A DNA stretch of 7,502 bases from an uncultured Oscillospiraceae bacterium (GTDB taxonomy: Bacteria; Bacillota; Clostridia; Oscillospirales; Oscillospiraceae), in contig CAAGIE010000017.1 in NCBI GenBank assembly GCA_900769835.1, forward strand, positions 1 through 7,502, read 5' to 3'. Within the stretch, counting starts at the first letter, position 1, and every line of letters begins with the position of its first letter. The position numbers and the translations under genes are program-made. A model generated the notes under the pieces. The model saw only the letters and a program-made list of their open reading frames with translations, made no database searches and was not told where the DNA came from. This document shows positions 1 through 5,608 of this stretch, in pieces.

Positions 1-382
1 CCTTATCGCCGTCGAAAATGCCGGCGCCGATCATACTGTCGCCACGGACGCGGAGGGCAAAGCAGGAGGGGTCACCATCCCAGCTCATAGAGCCTTCCTG
101 ATTCTCCACCGCCAGAATGGGCAGACCGGCGGTGACCACACCGATTACGGGGATTTGACCGGGGCGGGTGGTGGTAGTGATGGCGCGCTTACTGCCCTTG
201 GCAGAAGATGCCTGCAAAAGACCCTGGCGCTTTAATTGCTCCAAGTGGTAACTGACGGTGGCAGTGGATTGCAGACCCACGGCCTTACCGATCTCGCGAA
301 TGGAAGGGGCATAGCCGTTTTCTTGCACAAACTGACGGACATAGTCCAAAATCAGTTGCGATTTATTACTGGTTCTTGGCAT
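1..382 (-). CDS. lexA: LexA SOS repressor, C-terminus cut by window edge
   Basis: LexA represses DNA-damage genes and is inactivated when RecA-ssDNA filaments stimulate its self-cleavage. Reading the minus strand from ATG at 380-382 gives 127 codons before the window ends. The N-terminal winged helix-turn-helix spans about residues 1-65, with SIREIGKAVGLQSTATV as the HTH region. A linker follows, then the start of the S24 peptidase fold. The Ala-Gly scissile bond is A85-G86 in VVTAGLPI. The catalytic serine is S116 in RVRGDSMIGAG. The catalytic lysine lies outside the window. The start is supported by AGGAGG on the minus strand about 8 nt upstream. The gene is divergent from the ferritin-like gene. 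The recognition helix (STATVSYHL) differs from the Bacillus SSSTVHGHL type, so the operator may differ too. Identification is very secure; only the end is missing. Confidence 0.97.
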   Translation of the reverse strand, partial: MPRTSNKSQLILDYVRQFVQENGYAPSIREIGKAVGLQSTATVSYHLEQLKRQGLLQASSAKGSKRAITTTTRPGQIPVIGVVTAGLPILAVENQEGSMSWDGDPSCFALRVRGDSMIGAGIFDGDK

Positions 383-390
383 AGGCGTTC

Positions 391-396
391 CTCCTT
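391..396 (-). promoter_or_regulatory. Ribosome binding site of lexA
   Basis: The minus strand reads AAGGAGGAACGCCTATG. The AGGAGG core is close to a perfect anti-16S match and fixes the ATG at 382 as the lexA start. Confidence 0.85.
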
Positions 397-404
397 TTTC
401 TTTC

Positions 405-433
405 ATAATAGCACATTTGTGCGAGAATGCAAA
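405..433 (-). promoter_or_regulatory. lexA promoter
   Basis: On the minus strand a -10 box TATTAT (405-410) lies 17 nt from a -35-like TTTGCA (428-433). The spacer contains the near-palindrome described separately, so a repressor bound there would block polymerase. The predicted transcript would start near 398, only about 16 nt before the start codon. The promoter is inferred from sequence only. Confidence 0.7.
410..423. promoter_or_regulatory. Candidate LexA operator (SOS box) at lexA
   Basis: The inverted repeat GCACA-TT-TGTGC (411-422) sits between the lexA -35 and -10 boxes. Read on the minus strand it is CGCACAAATGTGCT. The known Bacillus SOS box is CGAACATATGTTCG, and the two share the ACA-NN-TGT core and spacing. 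The same strand sequence recurs at the ruvC promoter. LexA autoregulation is general in the family, which makes this the most likely site. That LexA binds it is inference. Confidence 0.6.
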
Positions 434-442
434 TAAAATTTT

Positions 443-483
443 TACCGCCACCGTTCTTTTTGTTTCGTAGAACGGGTGCGGTA
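443..483. repeat. 15-bp imperfect inverted repeat between lexA and the ferritin-like gene
   Basis: TACCGCCACCGTTCT (443-457) and AGAACGGGTGCGGTA (469-483) are reverse complements at 13 of 15 positions, separated by 11 nt. The inner seven base pairs (CCGTTCT/AGAACGG) are perfect. It lies upstream of the ferritin-like gene. It could be an operator, an RNA hairpin in the leader, or a stop for minus-strand transcription. The flank on the lexA side is A/T-rich but not a clean T-run. Confidence 0.6.
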
Positions 484-487
484 GACT
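460..487 (+). promoter_or_regulatory. Weak candidate promoter of the ferritin-like gene
   Basis: TTGTTT (460-465) and TAGACT (482-487) are separated by 16 nt and face the gene starting at 513. The match is modest. The -35 falls in the loop and the -10 at the edge of the inverted repeat at 443-483. That arrangement would suit a repressor site, but the promoter is uncertain. Confidence 0.35.
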
Positions 488-512
488 GGTTAGAGAGAAA
501 AGGAGGGGGATT

Positions 513-974
513 ATGGAAAAGTACGATGCCCAAAAAGCGGCCCGGGTATGGCAACGGGTACAGGCGGAGCAACCCCGTTCGGCAACGGCGGTGGAATTGC
601 AGGAGATGATCGAAGAGGAATGGCTGGATGGGTCGGTTTATGCCCAGTTGGCGCGGCAGTTCCAAGGGCCGATTCGGGAAAAGTTGCAGAAAATGGCGAA
701 AGATGAGCAGACCCACGGGGCCTGCCTGAAAGGAATTTACACTCTGACCACCGGAGGTCACCCTGCTATGAAGCCCCGGCAGATACCGCCGGAGTCCCCG
801 CAGATCATCCTGCGGCGGTGCTATGGGCGGGAGATGCGGAGCCTTGCAAGGTACGAAGCGAAAAGCGGAGATCCCCAGTACGGGCAGGTGTTCCGGCGCC
901 TGGCGGAGCAGGAGCGGGAGCATTGCAAAATGATCCTGGAACTACTGGGGAGCATGCCGATGATCAAAAAATGA
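513..974 (+). CDS. Ferritin-like (rubrerythrin-type) di-iron protein, 153 aa
   Basis: This is a small four-helix-bundle protein of the ferritin-like superfamily, probably cytoplasmic. The sequence has the duplicated di-iron pattern: E36-x6-Y43, then E65-x2-H68 (DEQTH), then E107-x6-Y114 (GREMRSLARY), then E134-x2-H137 (EREH). Six potential metal ligands are therefore in the right order. The C-terminal rubredoxin domain of classical rubrerythrin is absent, and there is no signal peptide. The ATG at 513 has GGAGG 6-7 nt upstream (502-506). A terminator hairpin begins in its stop codon. Family members handle peroxide or iron, but the substrate here cannot be told. Its arginine codons are mostly CGG, unlike the CGT-rich gene at 2293. 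The fold is fairly certain; the exact function is unknown. Confidence 0.8.
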   Translation: MEKYDAQKAARVWQRVQAEQPRSATAVELQEMIEEEWLDGSVYAQLARQFQGPIREKLQKMAKDEQTHGACLKGIYTLTTGGHPAMKPRQIPPESPQIILRRCYGREMRSLARYEAKSGDPQYGQVFRRLAEQEREHCKMILELLGSMPMIKK

Positions 975-1000
975 GAGGGTCGAAAGACCCTCTCGTTTTG
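973..1000. terminator. Bidirectional intrinsic terminator, ferritin-like gene and nagA-like gene
   Basis: The stem GAGAGGGTC (973-981) pairs perfectly with GACCCTCTC (986-994) around a GAAA loop. On the plus strand GTTTTGTT follows. On the minus strand the stem is followed by ATTTTTT, giving a stronger T-tract. The hairpin starts inside the TGA stop of the ferritin-like gene and lies just 3' of the nagA-like stop (1001-1003), so it serves both converging genes. Confidence 0.9.
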
Positions 1001-2140
1001 TTATACGATTTCGCCGCCCAGAATGACTTTCTTTACGTTCATCTTGTGATCGGTGAAGATCAGGTCGGCGCGCTTGCCCACGGCGATCTCGCCACGGTCG
1101 GTCATGCCCAGCAGGCGGGCGGGGTTGTAGGATGCGAAATTGAACACATCCACCAGAGAAGCGCCGGTGTGCTTCATCATATTGCGGCAGGCCACCTCCA
1201 GACTCAACTTGGAGCCGGCGATCTCGCCTGCATAGTCGAAGTTGATATCGGTGACACCGTCGTAGCCCTCGGGGATGGGACCGTCGAATACGCAAGCATC
1301 GGAGATCAGGATGATACGGTCGTCACCCTTGATGCGGCGCACCAGACGGAGCATATAGGGGTCGACGTGGATGCCGCGGCTGTCACAGATCAGTTCTGCG
1401 TAGATATCCCGGTTGTAGTTCACAGTCTCGTCCACGCAGACACCGCGGCACTCGGGGTACTTGGGCAGGTCGCCGGTGGCGTTGGTGTGGTGGGTGCCGA
1501 TGCACAGACCATAGGGCATCAGCGCTTCGATCTGCTGGGGAGATGCTTCACTGTGACCCACGGAGAACTTTACATCGGGGTTTGCCTTGCGGCAGTCCTT
1601 GACGAAGTCCAGAATGTTCTCACGCTCAGGAGCCACCACCCAGACCTTTGCGTCGGTGCCGACCTGGTCGATCACGGGCTGATACTCCTCCTTGCAGATG
1701 GGGCCCTTCCAGGGGTTGCCCTCGCGGTCAGCGCCGAACTTGGGGTTCATATAGGGGGCTTCCATATAGAAGCCGGCAATGTTCTTACATTCGGGCTTTT
1801 TCATAGCCTCCTGCACCAGTTTTGCCTGCTCCACCAGTTGCCGGGCGTTCATATTGAAATACAGACAAGCCAGAATGGTGGTAGTGCCGTGAGCCAGGTT
1901 GAACTGGGCGGCCTTTTCGGGGTTATCGTAGAACCAGTAGCCACCGCCTGCGTGGTTGTGAATGTCGATCAGGCCGGGGCCGACATAAGCGCCCTCCGCG
2001 TCCAGAATCTCGCAACCCTCGGGGATGGGAGTGTTACGCATTTCGCCAAAGCCGGTGATGATACCATCCTCCACAAAGAGAACTGCCTCGGGGATAAAAT
2101 GGTTGTGCATGACCAATTCTGCGTTGATAATAGCCAGCAT
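1001..2140 (-). CDS. NagA-like amidohydrolase (N-acetylglucosamine-6-phosphate deacetylase family), 379 aa
   Basis: The family hydrolyses the acetyl group from N-acetylglucosamine-6-phosphate in the cytoplasm, releasing glucosamine-6-phosphate and acetate. The TIM-barrel amidohydrolase layout is complete: PGLIDIHNH with H61 and H63, metal ligand E127 (FYMEAPYMNP), H196 (VGHSEAS), H217 (GTHHTNA), H258 (RGIHVDP), and catalytic D281 (ISDA). The C-terminal GEIAVGKRADLI returns to the beta-sandwich. The length of 379 is normal. Several motifs depart from typical NagA: EAP instead of EGP, THHTNA instead of THLFNA, and SDA instead of TDA. Another N-acyl sugar phosphate or related amide is therefore possible. 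AGAGG lies 9 nt upstream of the ATG. It is divergent from the ceramidase-like gene, and no nagB lies nearby. The family is secure; the substrate is moderately so. Confidence 0.85.
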   Translation of the reverse strand: MLAIINAELVMHNHFIPEAVLFVEDGIITGFGEMRNTPIPEGCEILDAEGAYVGPGLIDIHNHAGGGYWFYDNPEKAAQFNLAHGTTTILACLYFNMNARQLVEQAKLVQEAMKKPECKNIAGFYMEAPYMNPKFGADREGNPWKGPICKEEYQPVIDQVGTDAKVWVVAPERENILDFVKDCRKANPDVKFSVGHSEASPQQIEALMPYGLCIGTHHTNATGDLPKYPECRGVCVDETVNYNRDIYAELICDSRGIHVDPYMLRLVRRIKGDDRIILISDACVFDGPIPEGYDGVTDINFDYAGEIAGSKLSLEVACRNMMKHTGASLVDVFNFASYNPARLLGMTDRGEIAVGKRADLIFTDHKMNVKKVILGGEIV

Positions 2141-2176
2141 ATCCGTGTACCTCTTTTCTAAAAATTTACTACCTAT

Positions 2177-2205
2177 ATAATACGGATTTGGGGGAGGAAA
2201 GTCAA
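2177..2205 (-). promoter_or_regulatory. Promoter of the nagA-like gene
   Basis: On the minus strand TTGACT (2200-2205) is followed by a 17-nt spacer and TATTAT (2177-2182). Five of six bases match in each box. The start of transcription would be near 2170, giving a leader of about 30 nt that includes the AGAGG ribosome site. Confidence 0.8.
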
Positions 2206-2214
2206 GAATTTTGG

Positions 2215-2243
2215 TTGCAATTTCCGGGGGGTCGTGCTATGAT
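2215..2243 (+). promoter_or_regulatory. Promoter of the ceramidase-like gene
   Basis: TTGCAA (2215-2220), a 17-nt spacer and TATGAT (2238-2243) form a good sigma-A promoter facing the gene at 2293. It is back to back with the nagA-like promoter; the two -35 boxes are only 9 bp apart. A regulator bound between them could control both genes. Confidence 0.75.
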
Positions 2244-2253
2244 GAAGAAAAAT

Positions 2254-2273
2254 GCGGCGCAGTAAAAAGCCGC
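2254..2273 (+). other. Small leader hairpin before the ceramidase-like gene
   Basis: GCGGC (2254-2258) and GCCGC (2269-2273) can pair around a 10-nt loop in the 5' leader, just upstream of the A-rich tract and GGAG ribosome site (2281-2284). It is a short stem and may have no role beyond mRNA stability. Confidence 0.4.
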
Positions 2274-2292
2274 GAAAAAAGGAGACGAAATT

Positions 2293-3645
2293 ATGGCAGA
2301 TTTTAAGGCAGGCTTTTCCAGAGTGGACGTAACGCCTCCTCTGGGTTCCGAGATTTCCGGCTATTTCTTTGATCGCTTCGCAGAGGGCGTTCTGGACAAT
2401 CTGGAGGCCAATACCCTGGCGGTTTCCTGCAACGGCGTGACCGCTGTGGTCATCGCACTGGATAACCTCCACATCAACCAGATCCAGATGGACATTTTCC
2501 GCAACAAGATCGCAGAAGCCGCAAAGATCCCCTACAGCGCTGTGTTCATTCACTGTACCCACACCCACACCGGTCCCCAGGTAGGCGGCGACTCTCTCCG
2601 TGAGGTTGGCGGCAACCAGCAGTACACCGATTATCTGACTGTGAAACTGGCAGATGCCGCAGTGATGGCGATCAACGATATGAAGCCCGCAACTCTGGGC
2701 TACGCAGTGGGTCAGGCACCCCGTATCGCATTTGTCCGTCGTTTCCGTATGAAGGACGGCGGTGTGCGTACCAACCCCGGTATCAACAACCCCGACATCC
2801 TGCATCCTCTGGGTGATGTGGATGAGCGTGTCAACGTGATCCGTATCGTTCGTGAGGAAGGCCCTGAAATCGTCGTTGCCAACTTCGGCGTTCACCCCGA
2901 CACTGTGGGTGGCTACCTGATCTCCGCCGACTATCCCCGCTTTGTTCGTGAGACCACCGAGCGTGCGCTGGATAATGTTAAGTGTCTGTTCTTCAACGGC
3001 GCAGAGGGTGACGTGAACCACGTCAATGTCCATCCCACCGGCGGCGACCACAACGGTCTGGCTCCCGTTCACGATGACGGCGACCGTGGTTATGAGCACA
3101 CCAAGCACATGGGCCGTTGCATCGCAGGTGCGATCCTGCAGGTATATGGTAAGGTGAACTTTACCGAGCCCGATGCTGTTGCGGCGATCCACAGACCCGT
3201 GGAAGCACCCTCCAATATGCCCAACCCCGAGGATCTGCCCAGAGCGCACGAGATCTTCCAGTTGAACCTGGAGGGTCGCGATAAGGAACTGCCCTACGAG
3301 GGTATGGAACTGACCACCGTGGTGGCAGAGGCTGTGCGTATGGTTCGTCTGAAGGATGGCCCCGCTTCCTTTACTCTGAACCTGACCGGTATCCGCATGG
3401 GCGATGTGGCATTCGTGGGTATCCCCGGCGAGCCTTTCACCGCTATCGGCCGTGGTATTAAGGACGGCTCTCCCTTTGCAATGACCTGCCCCTGCTGCCT
3501 GACCAATGGCGCCGAGGGTTACTACCCCTCCCAGGACGCTTACGACGAGGGCGGCTACGAGGCCAGAAGTTCCCGCTTCAAGAGCGGCATTGCAGAACTG
3601 CTGACCAAGGAATGTATCGCAATGCTCAACGACCTGAAGAAGTAA
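2293..3645 (+). CDS. Cytoplasmic neutral/alkaline ceramidase-family protein (PF04734-type N-terminal domain), 450 aa
   Basis: The protein resembles the zinc-dependent core domain of neutral ceramidases, which cleave amide bonds. Motifs in order are FSRVDVTPPLG near the N-terminus, CTHTHTGP with H90 and H92, FGVHPDTVGG with H201, NGAEGDVN (235-242), GIPGEPF with E380, and GYYPSQDAYDEGGYE with Y422. H90 or H92, H201, E380 and Y422 match the order of zinc ligands in the Pseudomonas enzyme. The position where that enzyme has its active-site serine after GD-x appears to be N242. There is no signal peptide and no C-terminal immunoglobulin-like domain, so a secreted ceramidase role is unlikely. GGAG lies 8 nt upstream of the ATG, and tandem TAA stops end the gene. 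Arginine codons are mainly CGT, suggesting high expression. The family is fairly secure; the substrate is unknown. Confidence 0.8.
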   Translation: MADFKAGFSRVDVTPPLGSEISGYFFDRFAEGVLDNLEANTLAVSCNGVTAVVIALDNLHINQIQMDIFRNKIAEAAKIPYSAVFIHCTHTHTGPQVGGDSLREVGGNQQYTDYLTVKLADAAVMAINDMKPATLGYAVGQAPRIAFVRRFRMKDGGVRTNPGINNPDILHPLGDVDERVNVIRIVREEGPEIVVANFGVHPDTVGGYLISADYPRFVRETTERALDNVKCLFFNGAEGDVNHVNVHPTGGDHNGLAPVHDDGDRGYEHTKHMGRCIAGAILQVYGKVNFTEPDAVAAIHRPVEAPSNMPNPEDLPRAHEIFQLNLEGRDKELPYEGMELTTVVAEAVRMVRLKDGPASFTLNLTGIRMGDVAFVGIPGEPFTAIGRGIKDGSPFAMTCPCCLTNGAEGYYPSQDAYDEGGYEARSSRFKSGIAELLTKECIAMLNDLKK

Positions 3646-3650
3646 TAAGA

Positions 3651-3681
3651 AAAGAGAGGATCGAAAGATCCTCTCTTTTTT
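3651..3681. terminator. Bidirectional intrinsic terminator, ceramidase-like gene and plsC-like gene
   Basis: GAGAGGATC (3654-3662) pairs perfectly with GATCCTCTC (3667-3675) around a GAAA loop, and flanking A/T pairs extend the stem. A run of six T follows the core stem on the plus strand. On the minus strand TTTTCTTATT follows. It ends both the gene at 2293 and the leftward gene whose TAA is at 3680-3682. Confidence 0.92.
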
Positions 3682-4960
3682 ATACAGTTGTGGGGGCGCC
3701 GCGCTTTTTCTTCAGTTTATAGAGTTCTTCGGTGGCAAGGCGGGCCTTTGCTACGGAAACTCTCCCACGGGGGACACAGCAGTATTGCTCACTGCCGTTG
3801 CCCAGACAGATCACGTCGCCGATCTCATACCAGTGGTAGTCGGCATACAGACTGTAACAGGCCAGAGGGCCTTGCGTATAACTTAGTTTTCCGTGGCAAC
3901 CGGTGAGGTGGAAGCCGTTTGTATCGTGGATCAGGCGGCCTTTGCCCACTTTGTAGAGGGCTTTGTGGTCAACTACCATATAAATATCCACTGCCGCGTC
4001 CAGACGGTAGGTGCCGTTTTCCAACTCCTGCCGCACCTGACCCCGTTGCCAGGCATACCAACTGGGGATGTGGGTGAAGAGGCCGTTGTTGTTTTTGGTG
4101 GCCAGATGGCCGTATTCCGTCAGGGTGTACTCCTGACCGCAATGCAGGCAGGTGAGGGTGATGCCCTTACCCTGGGTCTTTCCCTCCACACCGCAATGGG
4201 GACAGCGGTACAAGATCCGCTCCAGACCGTCGGCGCGGAAGGACTCGGTGACGGGAACCTGATGTTCCTGCTGCCAGCGGAAATTATCAAAGGAGAAGGC
4301 TTCGTTCAGACGCCGATCCAGTTCCGCGACGGAAAGTTCCCGCACCTCCCGGGTGGAGGCAAGGCAGGTGACCTTTGCGCTGACGGTGACTTTCCGCTTT
4401 CTCAGGCCATTGTAGAGGGGATCCCGGGCAAATGCGCCCTGGGTGATCACCGTCACCACCGGCACGTCCAGTTTTTTCAGCAGAACGCCCATCTTGCGGG
4501 GCAGGGCAGTGGCGGTACCGTCGAAGGAATAACTGGCTTCGGGGAACATCAGCACACTGGTCTTTTTCTCTTTCAGCAGGTATTTCATATCCTGGATCAA
4601 ATGGAGATCCGTGACGAATTTCTGGGTGGGAATGCAACCCAAAAGCCGCATCAGCCAGGGCTTGCCGATAAAGCCGTCGGTGGTGCATACCACACCGTAA
4701 CGGCGGGGGAAGAAGATCTTGGAAACGATCTTCATATCCATGAAGCAGGAGTGGTTCATCAGGATCAGGCAGGGCTCTTTTTTGCGGAGTTTCTCCATGC
4801 CCTCGGCGGTGTAGGAAAAGCGGGTGGGCACCATATCCAAAATGGCAAGTCCGCGAATCAGGAGTTGCAACGGGAAAATGGGGCGCATGGGCTTTTTGCG
4901 CTTGGGGCGGGGGAGCGCCATCGCCTGGTCGTAGGGCAGGGCTTTTATCTTGATCTTCAT
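3680..4960 (-). CDS. PlsC-type 1-acylglycerol-3-phosphate acyltransferase with C-terminal zinc ribbon, 426 aa
   Basis: The N-terminal half is a lysophospholipid acyltransferase domain, which would transfer an acyl chain to lysophosphatidate or a similar acceptor at the membrane. It shows the catalytic H-x4-D motif as NHSCFMD (H70, D75), FPEAS (139-143) for the usual FPEGT block, and VITQGAF (171-177) for the fourth block. A CPHC (253-256) and CLHC (271-274) pair then forms a probable zinc ribbon. About 150 further residues after it are unassigned, and the tail is basic. An upstream in-frame ATG at 5053 exists, but the best promoter (-10 at 4991-4996) lies downstream of it. The ATG at 4960 with AGGA nearby is therefore chosen. 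A proper lysophosphatidate substrate is inference, because the extension is unusual for housekeeping PlsC. Confidence 0.8.
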   Translation of the reverse strand: MKIKIKALPYDQAMALPRPKRKKPMRPIFPLQLLIRGLAILDMVPTRFSYTAEGMEKLRKKEPCLILMNHSCFMDMKIVSKIFFPRRYGVVCTTDGFIGKPWLMRLLGCIPTQKFVTDLHLIQDMKYLLKEKKTSVLMFPEASYSFDGTATALPRKMGVLLKKLDVPVVTVITQGAFARDPLYNGLRKRKVTVSAKVTCLASTREVRELSVAELDRRLNEAFSFDNFRWQQEHQVPVTESFRADGLERILYRCPHCGVEGKTQGKGITLTCLHCGQEYTLTEYGHLATKNNNGLFTHIPSWYAWQRGQVRQELENGTYRLDAAVDIYMVVDHKALYKVGKGRLIHDTNGFHLTGCHGKLSYTQGPLACYSLYADYHWYEIGDVICLGNGSEQYCCVPRGRVSVAKARLATEELYKLKKKRGAPTTV

Positions 4961-4990
4961 AGCAGACCGTCCTGTCTTTTTGATGGGTCT

Positions 4991-5019
4991 ATTATACAAT
5001 ATTTCTGTGAGGATAGCAA
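4991..5019 (-). promoter_or_regulatory. Promoter of the plsC-like gene
   Basis: On the minus strand TTGCTA (5014-5019), a 17-nt spacer and a perfect TATAAT (4991-4996) predict transcription from about 4984, giving a leader of about 24 nt. This rules against the longer reading frame that would begin at 5053. Confidence 0.75.
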
Positions 5020-5036
5020 GAAAAACAAAAAATATA

Positions 5037-5065
5037 TAGTCAAAACAAAACAAATGTGCTATAAT
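5037..5065 (+). promoter_or_regulatory. Promoter of the ruvCAB operon
   Basis: A perfect TATAAT (5060-5065) lies 17 nt after a weak -35-like TAGTCA (5037-5042). Transcription would start near 5072. The spacer ends in the sequence shared with the lexA promoter. Confidence 0.7.
5050..5060. promoter_or_regulatory. Candidate LexA operator at ruvC
   Basis: ACAAATGTGCT abuts and overlaps the -10 box by one base. With the -10 it forms ACAAATGTGCTATAAT (5050-5065), which matches the lexA promoter at 15 of 16 positions and in the same position relative to the -10. The left half-site is weaker than at lexA (AAACA rather than GCACA). ruv genes are SOS-regulated in many bacteria, which supports the idea, but binding is inferred. 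Confidence 0.5.
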
Positions 5066-5096
5066 AAATCCAATCCATGGAAAAGGTGGTGCGCAG

Positions 5097-5591
5097 GTGC
5101 GTATTCTTGGAATTGACCCGGGTTACGGGATCACAGGCTTTGGTCTGATCGAAGCGGATACGGGGCGGAGCGCGCTCCTGCGTTATGGCGCTATCACCAC
5201 CCCGGCGCATACGGATTTTTCCGCCAGACTGGAAATGATCTATGAGGATATGCGACAGCTTTTAGAGGTGGCAAAGCCCGATGCGGTGGCCATCGAAGAG
5301 TTGTTTTTCGGGCAGAATGTGACCACCGGTATCGGGGTCGCCCAGTCAAGAGGCGTGATCCTGCTGGCCATCCGTCAGGCGGGTGTGCCGGTGTACTCTT
5401 ATAAACCGATGCAGGTCAAGCAGGCGGTGGTGGGCTACGGCAATGCCACCAAGCATCAGGTGCAGGATATGACAAAACGCATCCTGCATTTGGACACCCT
5501 GCCCAAGCCTGACGATGCAGCCGATGCCATTGCCATCGCGCTGTGCCACGCGCGGTCCAGCACCTCCTTGCTTGCCCGTGCGATGCAATAA
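5097..5591 (+). CDS. ruvC: Holliday junction endodeoxyribonuclease RuvC, 164 aa
   Basis: RuvC is the dimeric resolvase that nicks Holliday junctions symmetrically in concert with RuvAB. The four acidic catalytic residues of the RNase H-like fold are visible: D7 in ILGIDPGYGITGFG, E67 in VAIEELFFG, and D140 and D143 in KPDDAADAIAIALCHA. The length is typical. The start is GTG at 5097, supported by AAGGTGG (5083-5089) seven nt upstream and by RILGIDPG following directly, as in the family. It is the first gene of ruvCAB, with 17 nt before ruvA, and is divergent from the plsC-like gene. Possible LexA control comes from the site at 5050. Confidence 0.97.
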   Translation: MRILGIDPGYGITGFGLIEADTGRSALLRYGAITTPAHTDFSARLEMIYEDMRQLLEVAKPDAVAIEELFFGQNVTTGIGVAQSRGVILLAIRQAGVPVYSYKPMQVKQAVVGYGNATKHQVQDMTKRILHLDTLPKPDDAADAIAIALCHARSSTSLLARAMQ

Positions 5592-5608
5592 CGATTGCGA
5601 GGGATAGT

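Noticed and set aside
469..480. AGAACGGGTGCG as a Bacillus-type LexA box upstream of the ferritin-like gene
   Set aside because: Only the left GAAC half matches; the right half is not GTTC. The segment is better explained as one arm of the longer inverted repeat at 443-483.
366..923. 185-codon minus-strand frame opposite the ferritin-like gene
   Set aside because: It overlaps the lexA promoter and start codon, and its translation is Pro/Arg/Leu-rich without motifs. The plus strand encodes a coherent di-iron pattern with a strong ribosome site.
818..2161. 447-codon open frame on the plus strand antisense to the nagA-like gene
   Set aside because: The opposite strand encodes a complete amidohydrolase with all metal ligands, a promoter and a ribosome site. 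The antisense frame has no recognisable motif and runs through the terminator at 973-994. It stays open because TTA, CTA and TCA codons are rare in the real gene.
2173..3249. 358-codon open frame on the minus strand antisense to the ceramidase-like gene
   Set aside because: It is a codon-bias shadow with His/Gly/Val-rich translation, and it crosses the divergent promoter region. The plus strand has the conserved zinc motifs.
4961..5053. N-terminal extension of the plsC-like protein starting at 5053, which would look like a hydrophobic signal segment
   Set aside because: The extension would cover the gene's own TATAAT box and has no ribosome site. Its apparent hydrophobicity comes from the A/T-rich promoter DNA.
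3893..5116. 407-codon open frame on the plus strand antisense to the plsC-like gene and into ruvC
   Set aside because: It overlaps the ruvC promoter and start and has no family motif. The minus-strand protein carries acyltransferase and zinc-ribbon motifs.
5543..5608. 22-codon N-terminal extension of RuvA
   Set aside because: It lies inside ruvC in another frame and is not part of the RuvA family start. The ATG at 5609 has its own GAGGG site.
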